Assembly: GCA_030142905.1 (NCBI GenBank)
Contig: JASJOG010000018.1
Location: 2,301,001-2,365,000 of the forward strand
DNA: 64,000 nt
Direction: 5' to 3'
Origin: Heliopora coerulea
Lineage: Eukaryota > Cnidaria > Anthozoa > Scleralcyonacea > Helioporidae
Shown: positions 48,246 through 60,200 of the stretch, in pieces
Position numbering within the stretch: position 1 is the stretch's first letter
Layout: every line of letters starts with the position of its first letter
Made by a program: the position numbers and the translations under genes
The notes under the pieces: generated by a model
Databases searched by the model: none
What the model was told of the DNA's origin: nothing
What the model saw: only the letters and a program-made list of their open reading frames with translations

Positions 48246-51195
48246 AAGGTAGTACTGCTCGCCGTATCGTTATTTTTGCGTTCCTTTGCAGTTCTTTAAC
48301 TGAAGACAGCTCAAAATATGGAAATCTCTTGTCACAGCATTAACACCAGCCATATTAATTTTTTCAAAAGTTGTTTTTTTTTCAATATATCTTGCTTTAC
48401 TTTGATTGGTTTCTTAAATAATTATCATTTGGTTTCTTAAACAATTATCAGTCATATAGTTTTGAAGTTTTGTTACACATTTTTCGCACTACTGTTACAA
48501 ATTTTTGCACTGTTACACTTTGTTGCACTACAATTTGGGATTAAGTGCACTAGCATCAACCAAACACAGTCGAGAAACATTTCCATGCATGTAATTACAA
48601 ACAGAAACTCTAAGTATATTATGGAATAAAAGTTACTTACTACCATTGAATACTACATGTAGCTATATGTAGTAGTGCTACTTTTGTTCTTGCCGTTGTT
48701 ATCGTCGTTTTTATTACAGGATTTATTTAAAATCATATTTGTTTGAAACTCAGTTACTGTTTCAAATAAGATGCTGATGTTCCTCTAATAGTTGAAAAAT
48801 GATTTTTGGTTGTTCTGTAAAATATGACGATCTTTTACTACTTCTCCTCAAATTTATTTACAAATGCGAACTTACATTGACGCATACTTGATTCTCTCTT
48901 CTGAAGACACTGAAGGACCCATGTTGGACAACGATTTCATGATATTACTGTGCTTTATCGTTACGGTGTGGCTCATATCAGGTTGCTATAGTGAGAAGGG
49001 AAAAATAGAAACCCAAAGAACGATTTTACGGCAGCTAATTATTTATTGTACCAACGCATAAATATTTTTGGTCATTAGTTTAACGCTCGATTGAAAACCT
49101 CAAGCTCCAGACATGAAAACGTCGACAAAAGAAATACATAAGTACAGTTCCTTACGTACTTTTGACGTATAATGAGTCGTCTAATTTTTCTTTAAACAAC
49201 GTATTTATCTGGAGGCGTGTCAAAAGAGCATCCGCCCCACTGAATCACGTTGACGGTGGTCTATTATCGGAAGCCTATTTGCACCTTCTTAATTCTTCTA
49301 GCTAAATTTTATCTCGGAAAAGCGATTTTTTCTTTTGTCTCGTAGGCTCTCGACTGTAGATAATGAGAAATCTATTCAATTTACACAAAGAAATGTCGAT
49401 TTACGCAATAAAATTTGCCTGGTGGAAAACAGCTTTAATCCAATCTTTTCCCTAGCATTCAAGCTCATTTTCTCATTCTTATAGTACTTCCATAACATAT
49501 TATAAAGCACAGGGTATGATCTGCCTTTATCAGAACCACAAACGAAGCTATTCTGGAATTTTTTTGCTAGCGACTCAGCGATTTCATGTGCTTCAGCGAT
49601 TTCAGCGACGCGGTCCCAGCGACATAGCGACAAGCCTTGGTAACCGCACAAATGTGTCGCTAAGCTCCAGCGGCACGGCGACAGCGATAGTGTCTCTCTG
49701 CCTTTATGTAAGGATAAATAAGGACCTCTTGTCCCTGATAAACACATATGACTGGAACGTCGAAATGTGGGGTAATAAACGGTAGTTTTGTAGACTACGG
49801 TAAAAACTTTTCAAGCCTGAGGAGCGTCAACTCGTGTATGATTCCTCGCCTGGCTGCGTTGGAAATTTGTTCGTTTAAGGTAATCGGTGTTAAAACCTTT
49901 AGCGGCTTCTAACTTTAATTAGTGGAACGTTACTAGTAGTCAAAGACGAATCTTGCAACGTGATTGACTAGCTCACATGGTGCTCAGAGTAACACGCTAA
50001 GACGAGTGAATCTCAGAAACAATGCTTATTCTTTGTTTTTACAAAGTACTTTTGAAAAAATAATGGAGGCGAGTTAGTCTCTACCAAAACAATCATACAA
50101 TTATTTTCACTCAGTTGCATTAGTTGATGAAAGGTTCCCTATCCCAAAATCTCATCTTAAAGAAATTTTGAGTTCAATGTAACAGTAATTAGAAAATAAA
50201 AAATTGCAATTTTTTAGCATATATGAGGCACTGCAAAATGCAAAATCAGTCAAAGAAATAACTGTGCATACAGCAGAATTACTTTATGACCACTTGTTAA
50301 ATTGTAATGGCATTTAATCAATATGAACGAGCTAGGTTGCTCTTCTAATTATAAATACATTATGTCTCTAAATACGAATGTCTCGTTACTCTTTCCCGGC
50401 CTCTTCCTTTGACGAGTAATCGTATTTTATATATAAACTGGAAGGTTTCCTCAACGCTCGAAGCACAATGCTCAACGCTTAAAATGTAATGCAATCAAAA
50501 GAGACTATAACGTAAAGGACTGTGAAGTTCCATGAATACAAATGAATAATTTATGGGGCAGCACTCTCTCAACCAATTTGAAACTCACAGCAAACGAACA
50601 AAACTAAAAAGAACTACGTCACAGCTTGGAAACCAATATACTATTTAGTTACCAACTTCGATGCGCTATCAAAGGCAACGAGACTGCTTATTACCAAATT
50701 CTGTTGCCATCATTCGTATTTGAACACAACAATTATGTAAAAGTAGAAACCAACCGCGAGATTGGTGGACTGCCGAAGTATGGAATTGAAAAGAAAGTTT
50801 AACGTTTCGAGTGAACACCCTTATACAAGAACCACGGCTAAAAGCACGTACCATTTGCGATCGTAAGAGTTTCTTTTCCGTGTTTCCACCGCACGCTATC
50901 TTACTTTTCGTTCAAGATATTTACATCTTAGTTGAGATGGAAACCTTCGCTAAAACAAACATTCAGTGTGCTGTTGAACTGTTGCCGTTGAAGGATGAAA
51001 GCAATAGAATGACCGCAAGACCTGACGGGATAATCTGGTTCTTTGGCTCTGTTTTAAGTACTCGATGGTAGTACACAGGAGCGAACGACCCTCACGAATT
51101 ATCTTCAAAAACAATTGTCAACGTCACAAAATGTTATCAGAACTGGACGATACACACCCTTCGATTAGCTCCCGATATAGCGCAATTTCGTTTCT
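48246..51195. other. Non-coding stretch
   Basis: No gene supported. Minor items: tandem-like GCACTRTTACA units at 48480-48530, and a cluster of AGCGAC/AGCGAT words at 49564-49690 that looks like subterminal repeats of an unidentified DNA element. Confidence 0.4.
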
Positions 51196-51199
51196 ACGT

Positions 51200-52910
51200 T
51201 TCTACGTTTCTAAACTTTAATTTAATAAATAAACTTCGTTTCAAATACAAAATGGATACAGAAACTAGAAAGTTACTTAAAGCCAATGAAAAAATTTATA
51301 AATTTGATATACCTTTAAGACCTATAATTTCTTCGATTGGCACTCATTCTTACAGACTCGCCAAATTCCTTGTCCCATTGCTTCGCCCGATCTCTTCTAG
51401 TATATATGTAGTTAAGGATTCTTTTTCTTTCATTACTGAACTCTCAAGTCTTAAAACCAACCCTAAGGAAGTCATTATGGCCAGTTTCGACATCAAATCT
51501 TTATTTACCAACATCCCACTTAACGAAACCATAAATATCATACTCTGTTTACTTTTCCATAACCAAAATTGTTTTCAAGGATTTTCCCGTAATGAATTTA
51601 AGAAACTTTTAGAATTCGCTGTTAAGAACAACCATTTCCTTTTCAACAACCAACTTTACGAACAGGTTGATGGTGTTGCTATGGGTTCCCCTCTGGGACC
51701 TCTCTTCGCCAATATCTTTCTCTCCTTTTATGAAATCAGCTGGCTTAACAACTATCCTTCACAATTCAACCCCATCTTCTACCGACGTTATGTTGACGAC
51801 TGTTTCCTTCTATTTCGATCTTCGACTCATATTCTACCATTTCTTAACTATCTAAACTCACAGCACGCTAATATCAAGTTTACACACGATACCGAGAATA
51901 ACAGCACCTTATCTTTCCTTGATATCAAAATTAACCGCTCTGAAATTAATTTCACCACCAGTATCTACCGAAAATCCACTTACACCGGTTTACTGACTAA
52001 CTTTAATAGTTTTATTCCGGACTGCTATAAAAAAGGCCTTATCTTTTCCCTTCTATTTCGATATTTTTTAATTTATGCTCTAGCTACTCCATCTTGCACT
52101 CTGAACTCCAGAAACTGAAACAAATTTTCATTAAAAATGAATTCCCAGCTACCCTGTTTGACAAATGTGTAAGTTCATTTTTGATAAATCCTTTTCGTCC
52201 GCTCCCAAGATTTCTATTGCTCCTAAGTTTTTAATTTATTTTTCTCTACTGTATACTGGTTCACATGGTCTTCAAATTCGCACTCAACTCATCAAACTAT
52301 TATCGTCCGCCTTTCCTCAAGTTTCATTACGCTTCATCTTTCGCCCTTCCGTTCGCCTTGGCTCTTTTTTCCCTGTCAGGGACGAGATCCCTGATGGCCT
52401 GAAATCGCATGTGGTGTATTTATTTACGTGTCAATGCTGTAAGGCATTGTATGTTGGCCAAACTAGCCGACAGTTGCACACATGCATTTCAGATCATATG
52501 GGGATCTCACCCTTGACAGGTAACAGAAGAGTTAATCCCTCTCCCACTAGTATCCTTTCCCGCCACATTGAAACTGGCCATCCCATTTCTTTTTCCGACT
52601 TCAAAATATTATCCTCGTCGCCTTCTGCTTCTGAACTACTCCTTAAAGAAAGTCTTCTAATTAATAAATTAAAACCCATTCTTGACGGGAATATTGGTTC
52701 TATGCCTCTTTCCCTTTTCTGATAACACCTTACTGCTGTCTCCCGTCAATTTCCGTTACTGTTGTAAATATATCATCTTAATTGTCATTCGATACTGTTT
52801 GTTTAATATAAATATATCTCGTTGTAATCCCTAATCTCCACTCTGAAGATGTTGCTTGTAGCGACGAAACGTTAGACAATAAATATGTTTTAAACTCTTC
52901 TAGCCTTCTT
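51200..52910 (+). mobile_element. 5'-truncated Penelope-like element
   Basis: Contains RT and GIY-YIG coding parts, then the hairpin motif CTGAAGATGTTGCTTGTAGC, GACGAAACG (52843-52869; stem GTTGCT/AGCGAC of six pairs) and AATAAA at 52878-52883. The 5' end starts at about the IPLRPIISS block, so the N-terminal third is missing. No target duplication was found. Confidence 0.85.
51252..52722 (+). pseudogene. Penelope-like RT and GIY-YIG polyprotein, broken
   Basis: Would copy element RNA onto nicked DNA. RT motifs in order: IPLRPIISSIGTHSYRLAKF, ASFDIKSLFTNIPLNE (motif A), GVAMGSPLGPLFANIF (motif B), RRYVDDCFLLF (motif C, catalytic Asp pair intact), STLSFLDIKI, RKSTYTGLLTNF. The C-terminal endonuclease shows VVYLFTCQCCKALYVGQTSR with the CxxC ... 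H-x-H zinc-binding pattern of the Penelope type (HIETGHP) and ending LLKESLLINKLKP. Two frameshifts (near 52060-52090 and 52165-52190) separate RT from endonuclease. The arginine expected after LHT is Cys (LHTCISDH). Fewer lesions than the other Penelope copies, so the youngest here. Confidence 0.92.
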
Positions 52911-54032
52911 TGTTTAAGCAATTGTTAATGTTTACATATGGCGATACTTCGTACAATCCGCTGGGCATTATTTATATTAAAGTTACGATTTCCGCCTGGA
53001 CAATCACTCGTAGACATTCATAAGTATACGTATATGCATTATAGAAAAACTAAGAAAAACATTTCTCGAAAGCATTATCTACTTGACCATATTACTCGAA
53101 AATACAATTATTTGCCAGAAAACAAGAACGTCTAGTTCCTGGACTAGAAACTGAAAACCTGCCTATCGCACACCGCTTTCTAAGTGTAAATGTCGCTAAT
53201 ATCAGGATTCTCTATCGCAAGGATGGAATTAAAGGTTGCTAAAACGTAAATTTGTCGATCGGATACTAAGCAAAGGCTTAGGCAAAGTGATTTTGTTAAG
53301 ACGAATGAATAAACGAAACATTATTTCTGTTTTCACGGAGGATGTAAGTTTTTAACTACGTACAGGCGTTCTATGTCATTCGAAACCACAAGCAGATTAT
53401 GTTTACGTTGAAGTAGAGTAACAACCAAGCCACTGTGGGCATTCCCTTGGACAATTTTATAGGTAAGAAACAATTAAATACATCTGCGATCGAACTGATT
53501 CAGCTTATCCAAGATTCGTCCCAGCTTCAAATTTGTTCCACGCAATCACAGCTTTATGCACCAAAATATCTACGAATAAAGTTAAATGGCAAGGATGATC
53601 TAGATATCGAGTTTGATCCCCGACTGATGTACGCGAAACGAAATCATTTCAGGTGAAACTGACGCCAATTTTTATCACATGACATCAGAAAAAACAGGAA
53701 ATTCATTAATGTCTCTTGCGAAAGCAACTCATTGAGCATTGCCATGTCTGATAGCATTTGAAAAATTTGCAGTCGACCTATCAGGTATATTCATCACATT
53801 CCTTGCCGAATTCACGAGACTGAATAAAATTTAATTTGCACTCCAATTCTGGGCCTATTTAGGAAACTACCTGCAGACCTTGCAGGCAAGCGTAGCTTAT
53901 CACACTGTAGCAGCAACGTGACGTCAGAGGCTACTTTGTCTATTCTAAAAGCTGCAAACACAATTCTTCATTTCTTCAAAAAAGTTTCAAAAAAACTAAA
54001 GTTAATTTTTAAGTCATTTGTCCTTTGTGCAG

Positions 54033-54117
54033 TATTTGTAGTTGTCAGCACGTTGTCTCATCGGACAGAGCTTTCAAAGAAGTAGCAAAAATATCCCACA
54101 TCGATCCAAAACGTCAC
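54033..54117 (+). other. Orphan exon candidate, weak TFIIB-like resemblance
   Basis: A strong acceptor (TTTGTCCTTTGTGCAG) and donor (GTGAGTA) enclose 85 bp, open in one phase as ICSCQHVVSSDRAFKEVAKI, then SHIDPKRH. The RxFKEV-x3-S string is like the cyclin-fold segment of TFIIB-family proteins, but with about six identities only. No neighbouring exon was found, so this could be a lone duplicated exon or chance. Confidence 0.2.
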
Positions 54118-54815
54118 GTGAGTATACTTTCGCGTTTGTTCATTGCATTAATTTATCAACGTTGTCACCAGCCTAGCATATGGCTACCTACCGGAGAATC
54201 GTTTGCCTTTCCAGAAAGATGTTTAAAAAAGTTCTCTTCTAAGACCCCAACCTGAAGAGAAAGAAAAATGTCAATTCCAACCAAAATAACAGCTATACGA
54301 AGACACAATATTGACCCAGGTGCAGGGGTCAGTCTAGGATTTTATTAAATTGAGACACACATGCTACATGATACATAACTCTGGGGAACTTCTCCAACAT
54401 GAATTTTCAGGCTTTATCATAAATTTACCTATTATCGGTCCTATTTGACTCTTATTATTTTACTATGGATAATGCCAGACGATTTTACTCGCCAAAGGAA
54501 TAAGTCTCAGACCAGAAAGAGTTATAGAAGAATTATATTGTGAAAGTGTAGGCAACAATACAGTTTAAAATAAACATTGCAACTTTGCGATTTGAAATAT
54601 CCCGACGGGATATGCACTTGATATTTACTTCAAATACAGAGTTTTGCGATTTCCAGAGCTAGTAAAACAGTATAGTTAAGGGAAAGGATTCAAAAGTCTT
54701 TAATTCAATCACTTCCAAACGTCTTGCCCTGACGAGTAAAATCGTCGGGCGATAACCAAAGTAAAACATTTTCTCCTGAGCCAGAGAGAGAGTCCAGTGT
54801 AAGAAAGAACAAAGC

Positions 54816-54945
54816 AGTCCGGCGCTAGACAGATTAAAATACCTGGCGTTAGCTAGGGTAAAATAGTCTGGCATTAGCCAGAGTAAAATAGTATGGCGTT
54901 AGCCAAGATAAAAATAGTCCAGCGTCAGCCAAATTAAAATCGTAT
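54816..54945 (+). repeat. Minisatellite, about 25-bp unit, five copies
   Basis: Units with core GGCGTTAGCCA followed by an A-rich spacer (AGTAAAATAG) recur about every 25 bp, with mutations increasing outward. GGCGTTAGCC is itself nearly palindromic. One more unit-like piece lies at 55323-55345. Confidence 0.8.
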
Positions 54946-55389
54946 GGCAACGGTATTCAATTGGCGGCCTGTGAGCAAATTGGATTAGGCCCGCAAGCTT
55001 ATTAAAACATAAGAAAAATATAGTCCAGAATGTAAAACCGATTAATCAAACAAACATTCTCTGTCTAGGTCTAGTAATATAGTTGTAATTGGTCTCACAA
55101 AGACATAAGCTAAGAATGTGAATTGTAGCGGTTGTTTATTGCAGTCAACTTTGTAACTTTTCCCTAGATAATTTTTTTTCTTTTCTTTTTTTCTCTTGTC
55201 TTTTATGATGATAGAACTTTTTATCATAGTAACGATTCTTTTGATTTTTTTTCTGGCCAGCGGGATAATCCAGCCTCTGGATTCTGACCCTCGGAAATAA
55301 CAGAGTCGAACACTCCGGTAGTATGGCGTTAGAGTAAATTAGTATTGCACTACCTGGAGGAAAATATAGCACTATGTAACTGGCAGGGG

Positions 55390-55740
55390 AAAGGTTATCA
55401 ATAATATTGACAATAATGATGATAAAGTTGATAATAGTAGATAATAGTAGTAATACAGATGATAAAGATGATATTGTAATGGTGATAAAGATAATAATGA
55501 TAACAGCGATAACAATAAAGATGACTTCAATTATGATAACAATGACTGTAATGATAATTACGATAGTAACAGCAATAATGAGAACGATGAGAATAATGAG
55601 GATCATGATGATGATAATCATGACGATAATTTTAATGAAAATGACAATTATAACAACAACGAGGATAATAAGAATTGAAAAAAAATATAGTTATTAAAAT
55701 AACAATAATTCAAATAATAATTACAACAATAATTATAACA
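55390..55740. repeat. Degenerate GAT/ATA/AAC triplet tract
   Basis: Imperfect (GATAAT)-type and (AAC) repeats over about 350 bp; opposite-strand frames read poly-Ile/Val or Met/Thr/Ile. Not coding. Confidence 0.8.
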
Positions 55741-56700
55741 ATTAGATACTCTGGAGTGTTTGACTAACGGAAGTGCATAGAGAGTTTTTTTGTTGTTGTT
55801 ATTGGTGTTGAAGTGCTTCTCGCTTTCACCGTCATTGCTTTGTCGTCGTTCTTCTAACTGCTTGTTCATCAGAAAGTTCTTCGGATAGGAATACAAGGAT
55901 GGCATAAAGTCTCCTTGAAATGTCGGAAGAACAAGTGCAATAAAGCTGCGTGTCAAGTTGCACAGTTGCATTACTCGATTTTACAGTAGGTTGTTTGTTT
56001 GTGATAGGATAAGGACGGAGTTTTCTTGGTTATCAAGATTTCACCGACATTTATGACCATTTCTTCCACATGTTTAGTAGGAAGGTTTTTCGAAATTAAC
56101 GAAACACGCCTGCCTTTCATGTCCAACTCGTACCTGCTTTTGTAATTCTTTGTTTTCTTCAACAGGAAGTTCCCGAGGTCCATCTTTTAATTGTGGCATA
56201 CAAACAATATTACTACTTCTTTTTGCCTTATCCGATTTACCTTTTACGGATTAAAGGGAAAAAAGACATAAAACAGTAAGCTAAATATATAATTGCTGAA
56301 GTGCTAAAGTCGAGTACGAAAAAAAGTTTGTTAAACCTTTTTCATAACCTCTAAAATAGTTCCAAGATGTCAAATAACACTTGGGTTAATTCAAAGCATA
56401 TGTTCCCGTCCTTTTTCAAGAATCTCAGCACTTACTCATGACAACTACTTATTGGTCAAACAATAGGTTTTGCTGAATATTTGCATGTATAGTTTATATT
56501 TGTTAAAAAGATACAGTGTAACTGTTAAAATGTTAAAACGAAATGTAATTCGTTTTAAGCTCTACACCAAATGTGGCGTGGTTAAGTATATTTAAGTTTA
56601 TCTGGGGTATGACAGTTTAAAGCACTTAGAGTATTTACTGCGCTGTGGTATGAACCATACAGAAATAGTGTGAAATGCGTGAGGAATGATCTCTTGAAGG
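55741..56700. other. Non-coding stretch, 3' side of PEX1
   Basis: A 70-codon - frame at 55971-56183 is not recognised. The missing last exons of PEX1 may lie here or further left but could not be identified by eye. Confidence 0.35.
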
Positions 56701-56705
56701 CAGGA

Positions 56706-56870
56706 CAGGGAAGGAGAGAAGGAGGGAAAGGGAGAGGGAGGGAAAGGGAGAGGGAGGGAAAGGGAGAGGGAGGGAAAGGGAGAGGGAGGGAAAGGGAGAG
56801 GGAGGGAAAGGGAGAGGGAGGGAAAGGGAGAGGGAGGGAAAGGGAGAGAGAGAGAGAAAGTATATTTATT
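56706..56870 (+). repeat. G-rich minisatellite, 16-bp unit
   Basis: About eight copies of AAAGGGAGAGGGAGGG, ending in a short GA tract. Runs of GGG spaced by 1-3 bases give G-quadruplex potential on the + strand. It lies in the predicted intron or 3' region of PEX1. Confidence 0.92.
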
Positions 56871-56995
56871 TTACTCGGAATCACATCAATAATACAATTG
56901 GTATTCATGGGAGCCGAGATTTCATAGACTACACATTTTCACAGTTACTGCACATTCACAATTTTAATAAAAGGAGACGATTACTATTGTGGGGA

Positions 56996-57025
56996 GGGAG
57001 GGAGGGAGAGAGATATTAAAAAAAA

Positions 57026-57086
<61 letters not shown>

Positions 57087-57087
57087 A
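56996..57087 (+). repeat. (GGGA)n, poly-A and (GA)n tract beside a PEX1 splice site
   Basis: GGGAGGGAGGGAG, then an A-run of about 18, then about 20 GA units. On the PEX1 (-) strand this is a (CT)n-T18 pyrimidine block starting about 14 nt into the intron after exon 57273-57102. Confidence 0.92.
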
Positions 57088-57101
57088 AACTTGGAATATA
57101 C

Positions 57102-57273
57102 CTGGTATTGTTGATGTCATTTCATGAATGCTTTCCAACTGAGCATTACTGAGCAGAGCCTTTAAATCTGCACCACTAAAATTAACAGTTTCTCTGGCAA
57201 TACCTTCGAGATCCACGTCATCATGTAGATTCAATTTTGAGGATAACGCCTTTAGGATATCCAGTCTATCTTT
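57102..57273 (-). CDS. PEX1: PEX1 exon, D2 small subdomain
   Basis: Acceptor TTTTAG at the 57274 side, donor GTATAT at 57101. Encodes [20 protein letters not shown] through [18 protein letters not shown], ending in phase 1. Confidence 0.92.
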
Positions 57274-60200
57274 CTAAAATAAAGCAATCCGGTGTGAATC
57301 TTTTTATAATACTGGACAAATCAGCAACATGGTCATTGTGCCTGTAAATAATAGGCTAATGGCGTTTATCATCTTGACATAACTGCATGTTTTTAGTATA
57401 AGTTATACCCAATTACCGACAATATCTAGAAATGTCTCAATGATCATGCTATTTCACAGTATCCCTCTACCAGTTCATGTGAAGTTACTAATTGACTAAG
57501 AATCCTTGCTGAACAAAAGACCATAATCAAAACCTGCACTTACAGCTATAGCTAGCTATATAATTGAAGTCTGCGTTACGGTAGCAAGAGAAATTGAGTC
57601 AATGAAGCAAAAAACAAATGTCAAAAGAAGGTAATATGTGATTGTAAGTCTACCATACGTTGTACATTTGGTGAGCAATACTACCTCGTCAGGCATCCCA
57701 CAATACAGAGATTTATCCAACCGCCCAGGTCGCAACAAGGCAGGATCAATAAGATCGGGTCTGCTGGTAGCTCCAAGGATATAAACTCCCTCCAATCCTT
57801 CAACTCCATCCAACTGAGTCAGTAATTGATTGACAACTCTATCTGTGACACCGGTGCTGTCGTGGCCTCGACTGGGGGCCATTGAATCAAACTCGTCGAA
57901 AAATAAAATGCAAGGCTTGGCACTTTGAGCTCTATTCAAAACACAGAATTTTGCAAATGCGTGAAAAGAGAGGTCTATATAGTAAGTTTCTTTTATGCAA
58001 GCTCTGATCGGCCCTTAGTTCTCCTTCAATAACAGTATTCCAACATAGAGAATATTCCCGCTCCCTTTAAAGATTTTTCATTATTTTGTAAAAGAAACAG
58101 AAAATGAATTTCCACGTTTATAAACTGTTTTATAAACAATTACGATTACGTAAGACTTTCAATAAGCTGGAAAAAACAAACAAAAAAACCCGGTAAAAAA
58201 TATGGTAAAATTTGCCATTTTAAATGGTTTACTAAAGTTTCGAAAAGTTTTATCGTCGGGACATAACCGGTTGTTGCTGCCTCCTGAAAGTGACAGATTC
58301 CTCCGCCTCCTATTTCGTAATAAACACGACAATAGACATGGATACTTTGTAAGCAAATACGAATTCAAAACTTTTAGATGTTTGAGATAATTATTTATAA
58401 GAGAAAGCAAATTCCGAAAAAGAAAGCCATCTTTTAACTTAAGTTAACGAAAGATGAAAACTGTGAAATAGTGATATTTCGATTTTATTGCAAAATTATC
58501 TTGGTCTGAAGATGATTTTGCAATAAAATCGAAATATCACAATTTCACAGTTTTCATCTTTCGTTAACTTAAATCTTAAGTTAAAAGATGGCTTTCTTTT
58601 TCGGAATTTGCTTTCTCTTACATTTTTTGAAGTTGTCGGCTGGTCAAGGTTTATAATTATTTATATTACGTCATAATCTTTGATATCGCAGATAATTTAA
58701 GAGGTTTTCGAATGAAAGATTCGCTTCCTAGTTTTTGAGGTAATTTAACCCTAAAACCACGAACTTTTTCTAGATACATTTGACTGGAAATTTGTTAAAA
58801 ATCATCAAAAATTCAGATTTTAAGATTTTTGCTTGAAATTTTCAATACAGATAACCAAGATGATAGATCTTTCGAAACGTGAGACCAAAAATATTGTCGC
58901 CTGCTAAGTTTTTTTCCCACTCAACGAAATAAAAGCATATAAAACAGTCATTTTCAGTGATATAAACAATTGTAAAGATTTTTTTTTTCATTTTAAGCAC
59001 CATGTAAATATCTCAACGGACCATATGGCTCCTTTGGTGGTTTTTAGGGTTGAGGATATCATGGTATTTATAAATCGTGCAAAGTTTCATCTCAGAATTC
59101 GTTTAAAAAAACATTGTATCTGATGTGAAAAGTTTGATATCTCAAAGCTGCCATTAGACGTAAAGTTTGGAAGAAATGAGTCGAGAGTTTCTTTGACTTC
59201 ATAACCTCAAATAAGCTTAGCTCTGATTTCTTTTTGCCATGACTGTGGCGTCACAATCTGACTTTCAATCAGTCAAGCTAAACTTAGCCAAAATTCAAAA
59301 CTTTTTACCCAGACAAAATGGCCCCTTTAGATTAACCAAATTTGAAGATGAAACTCAGCGTGATTACTTCTTAAGGTGGCATCTTTATAATTATTTAATA
59401 AAATGGCAGACAAATTTTCAATGAAAGAACCAGGAAGGAAAATTTTTCTTTTGGTGAATACAAGAAAAAAATAAACTAGAATAGAAGCGGATGTCCATAG
59501 CTAGTGTAGGGGGGGGGGGCGCTCCACCTCAATTTTTCGTCAGTTAGGATGAAAGTGAAGATTTTGTGAAAAACTTGTGAAAAAAACTAACGGTCATTTT
59601 CTCAAAACTCCATTTCCGGACAGTTGCTAATTCCCTCACCCAGTATTTTTAACAGTGTTTTGTTAGAGGTCAACCATTTTTGGCACAAGTCTTCCTTTAA
59701 TTATGTAGTATGCACTTACAAGTCATATTTTTGATATTTCATTTCTAGCAGCATTTACAGAGAAAAGTGTGTTTTCCAACTGCTTTTGATGTTTCTATGA
59801 CAACCAAAATGAATATCAAAAAAAAATGTCTCATAACGACATAGTTTGATATATTAACCTTTTATCTGGGAAATTTTTGTTGAAATTCATTCAATTGTGT
59901 GTGAGATATTGTGGTGGAGCATTCCTAATAAAATAAAACATTTCGTGGACAATGGTTTGTTTGGTGTCATATTACAATCTAGCCAGCTCAAAATTGGGAA
60001 GAATTTTATTCAATCGTATAGCTGACAGTCCATACTTTTCAAAAACTATATGTTTTGCATATTTTGGAACTGAAAGCTGTCAATTATCGATGGTCAAAGT
60101 TAAGTTAATTTTAACGCCAAATATAGGTAAAGCGCCTCCTTTACAGAAGACGGATGCCAGAGTTGTGGACTTTGCTCTATGTAGCCTATCACAAACTTAG

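Noticed and set aside
48864..49061. 65-codon + frame with a hydrophobic segment
   Set aside because: Short, no homology recognised, no splice or promoter context.
53435..53656. 73-codon + frame (GIPLDNFIGKKQLNTSAIEL)
   Set aside because: Reads like a plausible protein but matches no family I recognise and has no consistent exon partners.
55145..55621. 158-codon Ile-rich - frame as a membrane protein
   Set aside because: It is translation of the GAT/ATA triplet repeat, not a conserved membrane protein.
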